This document shows, one piece after another, positions 9,328 to 19,460 of a stretch of DNA of 64,000 nucleotides. The position numbers were made by a program, and so were the translations under genes. Location: positions 1-64,000 of the forward strand of contig NZ_QKKX01000057.1 of assembly GCF_003434305.1 (NCBI RefSeq). Reading direction: 5' to 3'. Source of the DNA: Micromonospora sp. MW-13 (GTDB lineage: Bacteria > Actinomycetota > Actinomycetes > Mycobacteriales > Micromonosporaceae). The first letter of the stretch is position 1, and each line of letters begins with the position of its first letter. The notes under the pieces are model-generated. The model searched no databases and was not told where the DNA came from. It saw only the letters and a program-made list of their open reading frames with translations.

Positions 9328-12114
9328 TCAGCCGGTGTTGCGCATGCCGGCGGCGATGCCGTTGACCGTGGTCAGCAGGGCCCGCTCCAGGGCCGTCCCG
9401 TCGTTGGGGGCGCGCCGGCCGCCCGGGGCGGTGGCCACGGCCCGGCCGGCCGCGCCCGAGTCCCGGTACTGCCGCAGCAGCGCCACCTGGAGGTGGTGCA
9501 GCGGCTCCAGGTAGGTGTCCCGCACCGCGAGGGTGCGCTGGAGCACCGGCGAGTTCTCCAGCAGTGCCGGCGAGGAGGTGACCGCCAGCACCTCCTGCTT
9601 GGTCAGCTCGTACTCCTGCTCGATCTTGGTGAAGATCGGGTGCAGCTTCTTCGGCACCAGGGTCTCGACGTACCGGCGGGCGATGCTCAGGTCGGTCTTG
9701 GTCAGCATCATCTCGACGTTCGACAGGAACGTGCGGAAGAAGTGCCAGTTGCGGTGCATCTCGGCCAGCACGTCCTGGAGGCCGGCCTCGCGCGCCGCCG
9801 CCAGCCCGGAGCCCACCCCGAACCAGCCCGGCACGATCTGCCGGGTCTGGGTCCAGCCGAACACCCACGGGATGGCCCGCAGCCCGGACAGGCCGGCCCC
9901 GGTGTTCGGGCGCTTCGCCGGCCGCGAACCGATGTTCAGCGCGCCCAGCAGCTCGGTCGGGGTGGACGCCCAGAAGTACTCCGGCAGGTCCGGGTCCTCC
10001 ACCAGCGACCGGTACGACCGGAACGCCGCGTCGGAGACCACGTCCATCGACGCGTCCCAGCGCTCCAGCATCTCGGCGGGCTGCCGGGGCGCGGTGTGCA
10101 GCAGGGTGGCCTGGAGCACCGCCGCGACGGTCAGCTCCAGGTTCTCCCGGGCCAGCGCCGGCAGGGTGTACTTGTCGGAGATGACCTCACCCTGCTCGGT
10201 GACCTTGATCGCGCCGTCGAGGGTGCCGTACGGCTGGGCCAGCACCGCGTCGTGGGTGGGGCCGCCGCCGCGCCCGACGGTGCCGCCCCGGCCGTGGAAC
10301 AGCCGCAGGTGCACCCCGTGCCGGGCGGCCACGTCGCGCAGCGCCCGCTGGGCCCGGTGGATCGACCACTGGCTGGTGGTGATGCCGGCCTCCTTGTTCG
10401 AGTCGGAGTAGCCCAGCATCACCTCCTGCACGTCGCCCCGGGCCGCCACCAGGGACCGGTACGCGGGCAGCGACAGCAGCTCGTCCAGCAGCTCGCCACC
10501 GGAGTCCAGCTCGGCCGGGGTCTCCAGCAGCGGCACGAAGCCGATCCGGGACCGGCCGCTGTGCACGTCCACCAGCCCGGCCTCGCGGGCCAGCAGCACC
10601 GCCGCGAGGACGTCGTCCACGCCGAGGGTCATCGAGATGATGTACGACTCGATGACCTCGGAGCCGAACCGGTCCTGCGCCTCGCGGATCGTGCCGAACA
10701 CGTCGAACGTCTTGCGGGCGCTCTCGGTCAGCGGGGTGTCCAGCGTCGACAGCGGCCGGCGGCCGGTCAGCTCGTCGGCGAGGAGCTTGGTCCGCTCCAG
10801 GCGGGTCAGCGACGGGTAGTCGGACACCTCGCCGACGGCCGCGTAGAGCTGGGTGAGCACCTCGTGGTGCTTCTCGGCGTGCTCCCGTACGTCCATGGTC
10901 GCCAGGTGCATCCCGAACGCGGACACCGTGCGGATGGTGGAGGCGAGGTGGCCGACGGCGGTGAGCTGGCCGGAGTTGCGGGCCAGCGAGGCGCGCAGCA
11001 GCTCCAGGTCGGCGATCAGCTCGGCCGAGCCCCGGTAGTCCCGGCCGGCCACGTGCGGGGTGCCCCGGCGCAGCCGCTCCCGGGTGTTGGCCAGCTTCGC
11101 CTTCACGCACCGGGCCTTCAGCCGGTACGGCTCCTCGGCGTTGACCCGGCGGAACCGGGGCGCCACCTCGGGCAGCGCGTCCAGGTCGGCGGCGAGGCTG
11201 GCGGAGAGGTCCAGCGACACCCCACGCAGCCGGCGGGAGACGGACACCTCGTTGATCAGATGCTCCATCGCCGCCTCGGTGGCCGCGATGCCGTGCTCGT
11301 GCTGGATCCGCAGCACCTCCCGGGTGACCGCCGGGGTGACGAACGGGTTGCCGTCCCGGTCGCCGCCGATCCAGGTGCCGAAGGTCAGCGGCCGGGACGT
11401 CGGCGAGGTCTCCACCCCGAGGGTGCGCAGCGTGTCGGCGAGGTCGTCGAGCACCTGCGGGGCGGCCTCGGCGTACAGGTCGCGCAGGTAGTAGATGGCG
11501 TTGCGGGCCTCGTCGGTCGGGTCCGGCCGGTCCAGCCGCAGCTCGTCGGTCTGCCACATCAGGTCCAGCAGCTCGGCCAGCCGCCGGTTCGCCGGCCCCT
11601 CGTCGCTGGCCCCGTAGAGGATGGCGTTGGCGGTCTCCGCGTCCAGCTCGTCGGCGATCGCCCGCAGCTTCGACAGGATCGACCGGCGGGCCGCCTCGGT
11701 CGGGTGGGCGGTGAACACCGGGCGGACCGCGAGCCGGCGGGCCGCCGCCGCGATCTCCTCGGCCGGCACCCCGCGCTCGGCGATCATCTTGGCCGCCTGG
11801 TCGAGCCAGCCGCCCTGCACCGCCCGGCGGCGGCGCAGGTCCCGGGCCCGGTGCACCTGTTCGGTGATGTTGGCCAGGTGGAAGTAGGTGGAGAAGGCGC
11901 GGGCCAGCTTGGTGCCGGTGGTCACGTCCAGCCCGCCGAGGCGCTGTGCGGCGGTGGGGGCGTCGGAGCGGACCAGGGCGCGGATCTCCTCGACCAGGTC
12001 GAGCAGCGGGCGACCCTCCTGCCGGGCGAGAGTCTGCCCGAGCAGCGTGCCGAGGCGGCGGATGTCGGCCCGCAGTGCGGCGTCCGGGCCGTCGTGGTCG
12101 TGCTGGTCGGTCAC
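9328..12114 (-). CDS. ppc: phosphoenolpyruvate carboxylase
   Basis: This 928-residue enzyme fixes bicarbonate onto PEP to give oxaloacetate, replenishing the TCA cycle. It has the active-site His137 in [12 protein letters not shown], the [10 protein letters not shown] motif, the glycine-rich [17 protein letters not shown] loop, and a C-terminus ending in RNTG, close to the family's QNTG. Length is normal for actinobacterial PEPC. The GTG start is supported by AAGGAGC ten bases upstream; the frame upstream of it has no family character. The protein is complete. Confidence 0.97.
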   Translation of the reverse strand: MTDQHDHDGPDAALRADIRRLGTLLGQTLARQEGRPLLDLVEEIRALVRSDAPTAAQRLGGLDVTTGTKLARAFSTYFHLANITEQVHRARDLRRRRAVQGGWLDQAAKMIAERGVPAEEIAAAARRLAVRPVFTAHPTEAARRSILSKLRAIADELDAETANAILYGASDEGPANRRLAELLDLMWQTDELRLDRPDPTDEARNAIYYLRDLYAEAAPQVLDDLADTLRTLGVETSPTSRPLTFGTWIGGDRDGNPFVTPAVTREVLRIQHEHGIAATEAAMEHLINEVSVSRRLRGVSLDLSASLAADLDALPEVAPRFRRVNAEEPYRLKARCVKAKLANTRERLRRGTPHVAGRDYRGSAELIADLELLRASLARNSGQLTAVGHLASTIRTVSAFGMHLATMDVREHAEKHHEVLTQLYAAVGEVSDYPSLTRLERTKLLADELTGRRPLSTLDTPLTESARKTFDVFGTIREAQDRFGSEVIESYIISMTLGVDDVLAAVLLAREAGLVDVHSGRSRIGFVPLLETPAELDSGGELLDELLSLPAYRSLVAARGDVQEVMLGYSDSNKEAGITTSQWSIHRAQRALRDVAARHGVHLRLFHGRGGTVGRGGGPTHDAVLAQPYGTLDGAIKVTEQGEVISDKYTLPALARENLELTVAAVLQATLLHTAPRQPAEMLERWDASMDVVSDAAFRSYRSLVEDPDLPEYFWASTPTELLGALNIGSRPAKRPNTGAGLSGLRAIPWVFGWTQTRQIVPGWFGVGSGLAAAREAGLQDVLAEMHRNWHFFRTFLSNVEMMLTKTDLSIARRYVETLVPKKLHPIFTKIEQEYELTKQEVLAVTSSPALLENSPVLQRTLAVRDTYLEPLHHLQVALLRQYRDSGAAGRAVATAPGGRRAPNDGTALERALLTTVNGIAAGMRNTG

Positions 12115-12244
12115 GGTGCGCTCCTTACCCGAGTACGAAGGACAGCGCTGTCCGACTTCCTGGATGGTATCCGCGACGACCCGTCGGAAAGGAGGGGGTC
12201 CGGCGCGTCCCGTTTCCCGGACCGCCCGGCCGCCGTCGCTGCCC

Positions 12245-13297
12245 TCACTCGGCGGATCGGGCATCCGTGCTGGTGGGCGCGGTGCTGGCCGGCCGCCGGG
12301 CGGCGCTGCGCCGGCCGCGTACCAGCGTGGCCGTGAGCAATCCCACGACGCCGAGCGCCGCCCAGAGCACCAGCCCGCCCACCGGCCACCCCGTCGAGCG
12401 GCGGTCGAAGTACACCGCCGACTTGATCAGGTCGGTGGTCAGCCCGGGGACGTTCCACCGGTGCATCCCGCGCAGCCAGCCGGGCAGGAACTCCGGGGCG
12501 TAGACGCCGCCGGAGCCGGGGTTGCCGAGCACCACCAGCAGCAGGATGACGAGGCCGGTGCCGAGCAGGCCGAGCCAGCCCTGCACGGCGGCGGCGACCA
12601 TCGCGGCGGCGAACACCGCGAGGGCCCCGGCCGCGGCGAGCGCCGGCACGTCGTGGTCCCACACGTCCAGCACCGGTCCGACGATCGTCGCGCCCAGCAC
12701 GCCGAGCACCACCGCGTACGCGGCGAGGGCGGCGATCCGCAGCCCGGCGCGGCGCAGGCTGCGGGGCGTGGTGCCGGTCTTCAGGCCCAGCGCGGTGGAG
12801 GCGAGGTAGCCGCCGAGGACGTAGCCGACCGCCAGGTAGAACGGGACGAGGCCGCGCGGGTCGCTCCCCTCGACCGGCACCTCGTCGGTGACCTGGAGCG
12901 GCAGGTTCGCCTGCCGGGCGGCCTGGCCGAGCACCTGGTCGACCAGTTCGGTGGCGGCCGGCGCGGAGGCGCTGGCGGTGGTCAGGCGCAACCCGCCCCC
13001 AGGGGCGGAGGTGAGCACCGCGTACACCTCGCGGGCGGTCAGCCCGTCGTCGGCGGCCGCGGGGTCGTCGTACTCGACGGGCTTGATCGTGTCGGTCGCG
13101 CCGCGCACGGCGGCCAGCACCGCCCGGGCGCGCTGGTCGCCGAGGGCCACCCCGACCGGCACGTCGCGCGGGGTCGGCTGGTGCAGCGCCCCCACGTACG
13201 CGGCGATGAACGCGCTGGCCAGCGCCAGGGTGCCGACCAGCAGGGCGGCGGTGCGGGGCAGCCAGTCGCGCACCGGGATGTCCGGCTCCTCGTCCAC
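12245..13297 (-). CDS. YhgE/DUF3533-like integral membrane protein
   Basis: The 350-residue protein has one N-terminal helix (about 16-37), an extracytoplasmic domain (about 40-160, with [12 protein letters not shown]), and five C-terminal helices from residue 165 onward. It contains [14 protein letters not shown] and [36 protein letters not shown]-type sequence. This layout and the NPxSGG-like motif match the YhgE/Pip and DUF3533 group, related to ABC-2 permeases, with unknown substrate. No ATPase is adjacent. The GTG start is supported by a -10 box 6 nt upstream. Confidence 0.75.
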   Translation of the reverse strand: MDEEPDIPVRDWLPRTAALLVGTLALASAFIAAYVGALHQPTPRDVPVGVALGDQRARAVLAAVRGATDTIKPVEYDDPAAADDGLTAREVYAVLTSAPGGGLRLTTASASAPAATELVDQVLGQAARQANLPLQVTDEVPVEGSDPRGLVPFYLAVGYVLGGYLASTALGLKTGTTPRSLRRAGLRIAALAAYAVVLGVLGATIVGPVLDVWDHDVPALAAAGALAVFAAAMVAAAVQGWLGLLGTGLVILLLVVLGNPGSGGVYAPEFLPGWLRGMHRWNVPGLTTDLIKSAVYFDRRSTGWPVGGLVLWAALGVVGLLTATLVRGRRSAARRPASTAPTSTDARSAE

Positions 13298-13303
13298 CAG
13301 GTC

Positions 13304-13309
13304 AGCCTA
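13304..13309 (-). promoter_or_regulatory. -10 box for the DUF3533-like gene
   Basis: TAGGCT on the minus strand, then 6 nt, then GTG at 13297. A leaderless transcript is predicted. Confidence 0.45.
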
Positions 13310-13331
13310 GGGGTGATCTAGCCGCCTTGCG

Positions 13332-13365
13332 GCTTTTCGCCCGGTGGTGGACGGCGGCGAAAAGC
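13332..13365. promoter_or_regulatory. 10-bp inverted repeat in a divergent intergenic region
   Basis: GCTTTTCGCC (13332-13341) is repeated inverted at 13356-13365 with a 14-nt spacer, between the two divergent -10 boxes at 13304 and 13381. It could be an operator or a hairpin. Confidence 0.4.
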
Positions 13366-13380
13366 GGTTGGGTTCGCCGG

Positions 13381-13386
13381 TAGCGT
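13381..13386 (+). promoter_or_regulatory. -10 box upstream of the LD-carboxypeptidase remnant
   Basis: TAGCGT lies 6 nt before the ATG at 13393. The promoter of the broken gene therefore still looks intact. Confidence 0.4.
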
Positions 13387-13392
13387 TCGATC

Positions 13393-13708
13393 ATGGAGTC
13401 GCCGCGCTATCCGCCGAAGCCCCGGCCCGGGGACCGGGTCGCGGTCGTGTCACCCTCCGCCGGTCTGCCGGCGATCTTCCCCCACGTGTACGAGCTGGGC
13501 CTGCGCCGGCTGCGCGAGGAGTTCGGCCTGGAGCCGGTCGAGTACCCGACCACCCGAGTCATGGGCGCGGACCCGCGCGACCGGGGCCCGCGACCTCACC
13601 GCCGCCTTCGCCGACCCGTCGGTCACCGCCGTGCTCGCCACGGTCGGCGGGGACGACCTGATCACCGTGTGGGAGCGGGGTGGGTGTCGGCGGGCAGGGA
13701 TAGGCTGA
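13393..13708 (+). pseudogene. LD-carboxypeptidase (S66) remnant, frameshifted and truncated
   Basis: The first frame encodes a typical S66 N-terminus (ESPRYPPKPRPGDRVAVVSPS, residues 2-22, then LRRLREEFGLEPVEYPTT). At the G-run 13583-13586 one extra base shifts the frame. Reading on in the next frame restores family sequence (ARDLTAAFADPSVTAVLATVGGDD). Homology then stops near 13672 and the frame ends at TGA 13706-13708. About two thirds of the protein is missing, including the region expected to hold the catalytic Ser, Glu and His. An intact enzyme would cleave tetrapeptides in cell-wall recycling or microcin self-immunity. Confidence 0.8.
13701..13706 (+). promoter_or_regulatory. candidate -10 box for mfd
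   Basis: TAGGCT lies 72 nt before the chosen mfd start, inside the last codons of the pseudogene. An in-frame GTG at 13710 is too close to it to be a usual leaderless start. Confidence 0.3.
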
Positions 13709-13778
13709 GGTGCTGTCAACCCCCCGTCCGGGTCGGACGCGGGGGAACTGTCGTGTGCCACGACCGCGTCACTGGGAA

Positions 13779-16700
13779 GTGATCGAATTGCTCACCGGAC
13801 TCTTCGCCGCCGCTCTGGCCAACCCCGGGCTGGTCCGGGCGCGTGACCTGGCGCGCTCCGGTGCCGCCCAGGTCGACGGGCTGGACCTGACCGCCCCGGC
13901 GGCGCTGCGCCCGTTCGCCGTCGCCGCCGTCGCCGCCGACCCGGTCACCCCCGGGCCCGACGGGAGCGCGGGCTCAGGTGGGGGCGCGGGGCGGCCGGTG
14001 CTGGCCGTGACCGCCACCAGCCGGGAGGCCGACGACCTGGCCTCGGCGCTGGGCAGCCTGCTCCCGGCCGAGCAGGTCGCCGTCTTCCCGTCCTGGGAGA
14101 CCCTGCCGCACGAGCGGCTCTCGCCCCGCTCCGACACCGTCGGCCGGCGGCTGGCGGTGCTGCGCCGGCTCGCCCACCCCGACGCCGTCGACGCGCACGG
14201 GCGCAGCGGGCCGCTGCGGGTGGTCGTCGCGCCGGTCCGCTCGCTGCTCCAGCCGCAGCTCAAGGGCCTCGGCGACCTGGAACCGGTGCAGCTCGCCGCC
14301 GGCGACGAGGCGGACCTGGAGCAGGTCGCCCGCCGGCTCACCGACATGGCGTACGCCCGGGTCGACCTGGTCACCAAGCGCGGCGAGTTCGCGGTGCGCG
14401 GCGGCATCCTCGACGTCTTCCCGCCCACCGACGAGCACCCGTCCCGCGTCGAGTTCTGGGGCGACGAGGTGGAGGAGATCCGCACCTTCGCCGTCGCCGA
14501 CCAGCGGACCATCGCGGCCGTACCGGCGCTGTGGGCGCCGCCGTGCCGGGAGCTGCTGCTCACCCCGGCCGTCCGGAAGCGGGCCGCCGCCCTGGCGCAG
14601 GAGCACCCCGAGCTGGCCGAGATCCTGGACAAGCTGACCGAGGGCATCCCGGTCGAGGGGATGGAGTCCCTGGCCCCGGCGCTGGTCGGCGCGGACTCGC
14701 TGGAGCTGCTGCTGGACTGCATGCCGGCCGGCACCCACGTGCTGCTCTGCGACCCCGAGCGGATCCGCACCCGGGCGCACGACCTGGTCCGTACCTCGGA
14801 GGAGTTCCTCCAGGCGAGCTGGGCCGCCGCCGCCGTCGGTGGCCAGGCCCCGGTCGACCTCGGCGCCGCCGCCTTCAGGACCCTGGCCGACGTACGCGCG
14901 GCAGCCCGCGCCCTGCGCCGCCCCTGGTGGACCCTCGCCCCGTTCGGCCTGGTCGAGGCGGACGCGCCGGCACCGGCCCGGCAGCCCTGGGAGGACGATC
15001 CGGTCGAGGTCGACGTCACCGGGGACGACGCGATCGCGGTGACCCTGGCCGCCCAGCCCGCCCCGCTCTACCACGGCGAGACCGCCCGGGTGGTCGAGGA
15101 CCTCAAGCGCTGGGCCGGCGAGGGCTGGGCGGCGGCGCTGGTCTTCGAGGGCCACGGCCCCGCCCAGCGGGCCGTCGAGGTGATCCGCGACGCCGGCCTC
15201 GGCGCCCGGTTCACCGACCAGGTGCCGGCCGCGCCCGCCCCCGGCGAGCTGCTGGTCACCTGCGGCAGCCTGACCAGCGGTTTCGTCGACGAGGCGGCCC
15301 GGTTCGTGCTGCTCACCGGCGACGACGTCACCGGCGGCCGGGGCACCTCGACCCGGGACATGCGCAGGATGCCGAGCCGGCGGCGCAACACCATCGACCC
15401 GCTGGAGCTGAAGGCCGGCGACCACGTGGTGCACGAGCAGCACGGCATCGGCCGGTACGTCGAGCTGGTGCAGCGCACCGTCAACGGCGCGTCCCGGGAG
15501 TACCTGGTCATCGAGTACGCCGCGAGCAAGCGCGGCCAGCCCGGCGACCGGTTGTTCGTCCCCACCGACCAGCTCGACCAGCTCTCCCGGTACGTCGGCG
15601 GCGAGCAGCCCACCCTGCACAAGATGGGCGGCGCGGACTGGCAGAAGTCCAAGGCCCGGGCCCGCAAGGCGGTCAGGGAGATCGCCGCCCAGCTCATCCA
15701 GCTCTACGCCGCCCGGAAGGCGTCCAAGGGGCACGCGTTCGCCCCGGACACCCCGTGGCAGCGCGAGCTGGAGGACGCCTTCCCCTGGCAGGAGACGCCC
15801 GACCAGCTCGCCGCCATCGACGAGGTCAAGCGGGACATGGAGCAGGTCGTCCCGATGGACCGGCTGATCTGCGGCGACGTCGGGTACGGCAAGACCGAGA
15901 TCGCGGTGCGGGCGGCGTTCAAGGCGGTGCAGGACGGCAAGCAGGTGGCCGTGCTGGTGCCCACCACGCTGCTGGTGCAGCAGCACTACAACACGTTCGC
16001 CGAGCGGATGAGTCAGTTCCCGATCCAGATCCGGCAACTGTCCCGCTTCCAGACCCCGAAGGAGTCCGAGCGGACCCTGGAGATGGTCGCCGACGGCACC
16101 GTCGACATCGTCATCGGCACCCACCGGCTGCTCCAGACCGCCACCCGGTTCAAGTCCCTCGGCCTGGTGGTCGTCGACGAGGAGCAGCGCTTCGGCGTCG
16201 AGCACAAGGAGCACCTGAAGACGCTGCGCGCCTCGGTCGACGTGCTGAGCATGTCGGCCACCCCGATCCCGCGGACGCTGGAGATGGCGATCACCGGCAT
16301 CCGGGAGATGTCGACCATCGCCACCCCGCCGGAGGAGCGGCACCCGGTGCTGACCTTCGTCGGGGCGTACGACGACCGGCAGGTGGCCGCGTCCATCCAC
16401 CGCGAGCTGCTCCGCGACGGCCAGGTGTTCTACCTGCACAACCGGGTCGAGTCGATCGAGAGGACGGCGCGGAGGCTCCGCGAGCTGGTGCCCGAGGCCC
16501 GGGTGGCGGTGGCGCACGGCCAGATGGGCGAGGAGGCGCTGGAGAAGGTCATGGTCGGCTTCTGGGAGAAGGAGTTCGACGTCCTGGTCTGCACCACGAT
16601 CGTGGAGTCGGGCATCGACATCCCGAACGCCAACACCCTGATCGTGGAGCGCGCCGACCTGCTCGGCCTGGCCCAGCTCCACCAGATCCGCGGCCGGGTC

Positions 16701-17468
16701 GGCCGGGGCCGGGAGCGGGCGTACGCGTACTTCCTCTACCCGCCGGAGAAGCCGCTCACCGAGCACGCCCACGAGCGGCTGGCCACCATCGCCCAGCACA
16801 CCGAGCTGGGCGCCGGCATGTACGTGGCGATGAAGGACCTGGAGATCCGGGGCGCGGGCAACCTGCTCGGCGGCGAGCAGTCCGGCCACATCGAGGGCGT
16901 CGGCTTCGACCTGTACGTCCGGATGGTCGGCGAGGCGGTGCAGGCGTTCAAGGGCGAGCGCCCCGAGGAGGAGACCGACGTCAAGATCGACCTGCCGGTC
17001 GACGCGCACCTGCCGCACGACTACGTCGGGGTGGAGCGGCTGCGCCTGGAGATGTACCGCAAGCTCGCCGAGGCCCGCGACGACGAGCGGCTGCGCGAGG
17101 TGGTCGCCGAGATGACCGACCGGTACGGCGAGCCGCCCGCCCCGGTGCAGAACCTGGTCGCGGTGGCCCGGTTCCGGCTGCTGGCCCGCCGGTACGGCCT
17201 CACCGACGTCTCGATGCAGGGCAAGCACCTGCGGTTCGGCCCGCTGCCGCTGCCCGACTCCAAGCAGCTCCGGCTCAAGCGGTACCACCCCGACTCGGTC
17301 TACAAGACCGCGCTCGACCAGGTCAGCGTGCCCCGGCCGAGCACCCGACGGGTGGGCGGCGAGCCGCTGCGCGACCAGGCGCTGCTGGAGTGGTGCGCGC
17401 AACTGCTTAAGGACGTGCTGGGCGATCCGGCCCCCGCGGCCCAGTCGGCCGGGGCGGGCGCCCGGTGA
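13779..17468 (+). CDS. mfd: transcription-repair coupling factor Mfd
   Basis: Mfd removes RNA polymerase stalled at DNA lesions and recruits UvrA. The 1229-residue protein has the UvrB-like N-terminal module, an RNA-polymerase-interaction domain (GDHVVHEQHGIGRYVELV), and a RecG-like SF2 translocase with Walker A GDVGYGKTE near residue 699 and the DEEQ box VVDEEQRFGVEHKE near 798. Motif VI QIRGRVGRGRERAYAY and the C-terminal TRCF domain complete it. The start is GTG 13779; TTG 13788 has better Shine-Dalgarno spacing (GGGAAG), and an in-frame GTG at 13710 would add 23 residues that do not look conserved. Confidence 0.96.
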   Translation: MIELLTGLFAAALANPGLVRARDLARSGAAQVDGLDLTAPAALRPFAVAAVAADPVTPGPDGSAGSGGGAGRPVLAVTATSREADDLASALGSLLPAEQVAVFPSWETLPHERLSPRSDTVGRRLAVLRRLAHPDAVDAHGRSGPLRVVVAPVRSLLQPQLKGLGDLEPVQLAAGDEADLEQVARRLTDMAYARVDLVTKRGEFAVRGGILDVFPPTDEHPSRVEFWGDEVEEIRTFAVADQRTIAAVPALWAPPCRELLLTPAVRKRAAALAQEHPELAEILDKLTEGIPVEGMESLAPALVGADSLELLLDCMPAGTHVLLCDPERIRTRAHDLVRTSEEFLQASWAAAAVGGQAPVDLGAAAFRTLADVRAAARALRRPWWTLAPFGLVEADAPAPARQPWEDDPVEVDVTGDDAIAVTLAAQPAPLYHGETARVVEDLKRWAGEGWAAALVFEGHGPAQRAVEVIRDAGLGARFTDQVPAAPAPGELLVTCGSLTSGFVDEAARFVLLTGDDVTGGRGTSTRDMRRMPSRRRNTIDPLELKAGDHVVHEQHGIGRYVELVQRTVNGASREYLVIEYAASKRGQPGDRLFVPTDQLDQLSRYVGGEQPTLHKMGGADWQKSKARARKAVREIAAQLIQLYAARKASKGHAFAPDTPWQRELEDAFPWQETPDQLAAIDEVKRDMEQVVPMDRLICGDVGYGKTEIAVRAAFKAVQDGKQVAVLVPTTLLVQQHYNTFAERMSQFPIQIRQLSRFQTPKESERTLEMVADGTVDIVIGTHRLLQTATRFKSLGLVVVDEEQRFGVEHKEHLKTLRASVDVLSMSATPIPRTLEMAITGIREMSTIATPPEERHPVLTFVGAYDDRQVAASIHRELLRDGQVFYLHNRVESIERTARRLRELVPEARVAVAHGQMGEEALEKVMVGFWEKEFDVLVCTTIVESGIDIPNANTLIVERADLLGLAQLHQIRGRVGRGRERAYAYFLYPPEKPLTEHAHERLATIAQHTELGAGMYVAMKDLEIRGAGNLLGGEQSGHIEGVGFDLYVRMVGEAVQAFKGERPEEETDVKIDLPVDAHLPHDYVGVERLRLEMYRKLAEARDDERLREVVAEMTDRYGEPPAPVQNLVAVARFRLLARRYGLTDVSMQGKHLRFGPLPLPDSKQLRLKRYHPDSVYKTALDQVSVPRPSTRRVGGEPLRDQALLEWCAQLLKDVLGDPAPAAQSAGAGAR

Positions 17469-17566
17469 GCCGGCGCGCGGGCGCGGCGGGTCGGCGCGTG
17501 CGGTGACCAGCCCCGGGGCGGTGGGCGGCGGCATCGCCGGTGGGCCCGCATGAGAGAGTGACGGTC

Positions 17567-18370
17567 ATGCGTGCTCGCCGTCTCATCGCCGCCGCCAGCG
17601 TCGCGGCCCTCGGTGTCCTCTCCCTCGGTGCGTGCGGGAAGTCCGCGCCGGACGTCGCCGCGTACGTCGGCGACACGCGGTACTCCGTCGACCGGGTGGA
17701 CGAGATCTACGACAACGCCCAGAGCCTGTATGCCGCCGCCGTGAGCGCCGAGGCCGGGCAGACCGGGGCCACCCCGTCGCCGGAGCAGCTACGCTCCTCG
17801 GTGACCCGGCAGGACGTGCTGAACCTGCTGGTCAGCATCGAGCTGGGCAAGCGGGTGGTGGCCGCGCAGGGCCTCCAGGTGCCCGACGAGGTCAAGCCGG
17901 AGCAGTTGGAGCAGCAGCTCCGGATCCCGGCCGCCGCCGAGTACGCGAAGCTGTGGGGCGAGTGGGTGGACATCTCCGCCGTGCTGGGCGCGAAGCTGCC
18001 CCCGGTCGAGGTGAGCGACAAGTCGATCATGGCCGTCTACCACGCCATCGAGCGGACCGGGGCGATCCAGTCCGGGCTGAGCGTCGCCGAGGTCCGGCAG
18101 GCGTTCGGCGAGACCGGCGAGGGCGGCGGGGGCAGCTTCGTGCGCGGCGCCACCGCGCTCAGCTCGGCCCTCCAGGAGGAGGCGGCGAAGGCCGGCGCCT
18201 CGATCAACCCCCGGTACCGGCCGATCGGCGTGCCGTCGGTGGTCAGCACCGGCCAGTCGCTGGTCTTCTACTCGCTGCCGTACATCGACGAGGACGGCCC
18301 GGTCACCGACATCTCCACCCCCGAGGCCCCGGCCGGGGAGTCGGCCGCCCCGGCCACCCCCGGGGTATGA
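17567..18370 (+). CDS. SurA-N-like lipoprotein
   Basis: The 267-residue product has a lipoprotein signal peptide (1-23, lipobox LGAC) followed by a helical domain with VAAYVGDTRYSVDRVDEIYDNAQ. That resembles the N-terminal chaperone part of SurA/PpiC-type foldases (AxVGdxxyt pattern). No peptidyl-prolyl isomerase domain is seen. The last 25 residues are Pro/Ala-rich. It is placed between mfd and mazG and its stop overlaps the mazG start (ATGA), a conserved order in related actinomycetes as far as I know. It probably assists folding of exported proteins; that is an inference. Confidence 0.75.
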   Translation: MRARRLIAAASVAALGVLSLGACGKSAPDVAAYVGDTRYSVDRVDEIYDNAQSLYAAAVSAEAGQTGATPSPEQLRSSVTRQDVLNLLVSIELGKRVVAAQGLQVPDEVKPEQLEQQLRIPAAAEYAKLWGEWVDISAVLGAKLPPVEVSDKSIMAVYHAIERTGAIQSGLSVAEVRQAFGETGEGGGGSFVRGATALSSALQEEAAKAGASINPRYRPIGVPSVVSTGQSLVFYSLPYIDEDGPVTDISTPEAPAGESAAPATPGV

Positions 18371-19353
18371 CGGCCCGGATCGTCCTGCTGGTCACCTCGC
18401 CCCGGCTTCCGGTCGGGCTGCTGACCGCCGCCGCCTGGGACGTCGTCCGCGGCAACCCGGTGCTGGCCGGCGCGGAGAGCGAGCTGACCGCCGCGGTGCG
18501 GGCGGCGGGCGGCGAGGTGACCGTGCCGGACGGCCCGGCGACGCCGGCGCTGTTGGCCGCGGCGGCGGCGCACGGCGCGGTGGTCTGGCTGGCCGGCCCG
18601 GCCGGCGACGAGGCACTGGCCCGGGAGCTGGGGCTGCGGCTGGCCCGCGAGCCGGGCCTGGCCGAGCTGGAGCTGATGTACGGCTCGTGGGACCCGCCCG
18701 GGGCCCGGCTGCTCGACGCGGTCGAGGTGATGGACCGGCTGGCCTCGCCCGGCGGCGACCCGTGGAAGCGGGCGCAGACCCACCACAGCCTCGCCGGCTT
18801 CCTGATCGAGGAGTGCTACGAGGCGTACGACGCCATCGGCGCCGACGACACCGACGCGCTCCGCGAGGAGCTGGGCGACGTGCTGCTCCAGGTGCTGCTG
18901 CACGCCCGGCTGGCCGAGGAACTGCCCGAGGGCGAGCGGTGGAACGTCGACGACGTGGCCGGCGGCCTGGTCGACAAGATGGTCCGGCGCAACCCGCACG
19001 TCTTCGCCGACGACCGGGCCACCACCCTGGACGAGATCACCGCCAACTGGGAACGGATCAAGCGGGAGGAGAAGGCCCGGGACTCGGTGCTGGACGGCAT
19101 CGCGCCGAGCCTGCCCGCGCTCGCCCTGGCCGGCAAGATCCTGGAGCGCGCCGCCCGCGCCGGCCTGGCCGTACCTCCGCCCCTGGCCGACTCCCAGGTC
19201 GACCCGGAGGCGCGACTCGGCGCGAGCCTGCTGGCCACGGTCGCGGCGGCCCGCGACGCGGGCCTGGACCCGGAGGCCGCCCTGCGCCGCGCCGCCCTGG
19301 CGTACGCGGACGCCGTCCGCAAGTCCGAGTCCCCACCTCCCCCGTCACCGTGA
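18367..19353 (+). CDS. mazG: nucleoside triphosphate pyrophosphohydrolase MazG
   Basis: MazG hydrolyses (d)NTPs, including oxidised or non-canonical ones, to monophosphates and pyrophosphate. The 328-residue protein has an actinobacterial N-terminal extension (residues 1-115) and a MazG domain with the metal-binding helices FLIEECYEAYDAI and LREELGDVLLQVLLHARLAEE. NPHVFADDRATTLDEI-type sequence and a C-terminal tail follow. It overlaps the upstream lipoprotein gene by 4 nt, so translation is coupled. The N-terminal part shows a tetrapyrrole-methylase-like pattern only weakly. Confidence 0.94.
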   Translation: MTARIVLLVTSPRLPVGLLTAAAWDVVRGNPVLAGAESELTAAVRAAGGEVTVPDGPATPALLAAAAAHGAVVWLAGPAGDEALARELGLRLAREPGLAELELMYGSWDPPGARLLDAVEVMDRLASPGGDPWKRAQTHHSLAGFLIEECYEAYDAIGADDTDALREELGDVLLQVLLHARLAEELPEGERWNVDDVAGGLVDKMVRRNPHVFADDRATTLDEITANWERIKREEKARDSVLDGIAPSLPALALAGKILERAARAGLAVPPPLADSQVDPEARLGASLLATVAAARDAGLDPEAALRRAALAYADAVRKSESPPPPSP

Positions 19354-19355
19354 GT

Positions 19356-19400
19356 TGATCAAGAGGTTCACGTCGCGATCCGGCCCGAACCTCTTGATCA
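19356..19400. repeat. AT-rich 14-bp perfect inverted repeat after mazG
   Basis: TGATCAAGAGGTTC (19356-19369) pairs perfectly with GAACCTCTTGATCA (19387-19400) around a 17-nt loop. The arms are about 43 % GC, far below the surrounding DNA. It may act as a terminator for mazG, but its composition suggests an interspersed repeat. Confidence 0.75.
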
Positions 19401-19448
19401 TCGAGCCGGGCCGGGCCGGGCCGGGCCGGTGGGGCAGGGCGCGGTCGG

Positions 19449-19454
19449 TAGGGT
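19449..19454 (+). promoter_or_regulatory. -10 box for the DUF885 gene
   Basis: TAGGGT lies 6 nt before the GTG at 19461. There is no Shine-Dalgarno sequence, so a leaderless start is predicted. Confidence 0.5.
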
Positions 19455-19460
19455 CGGGGG

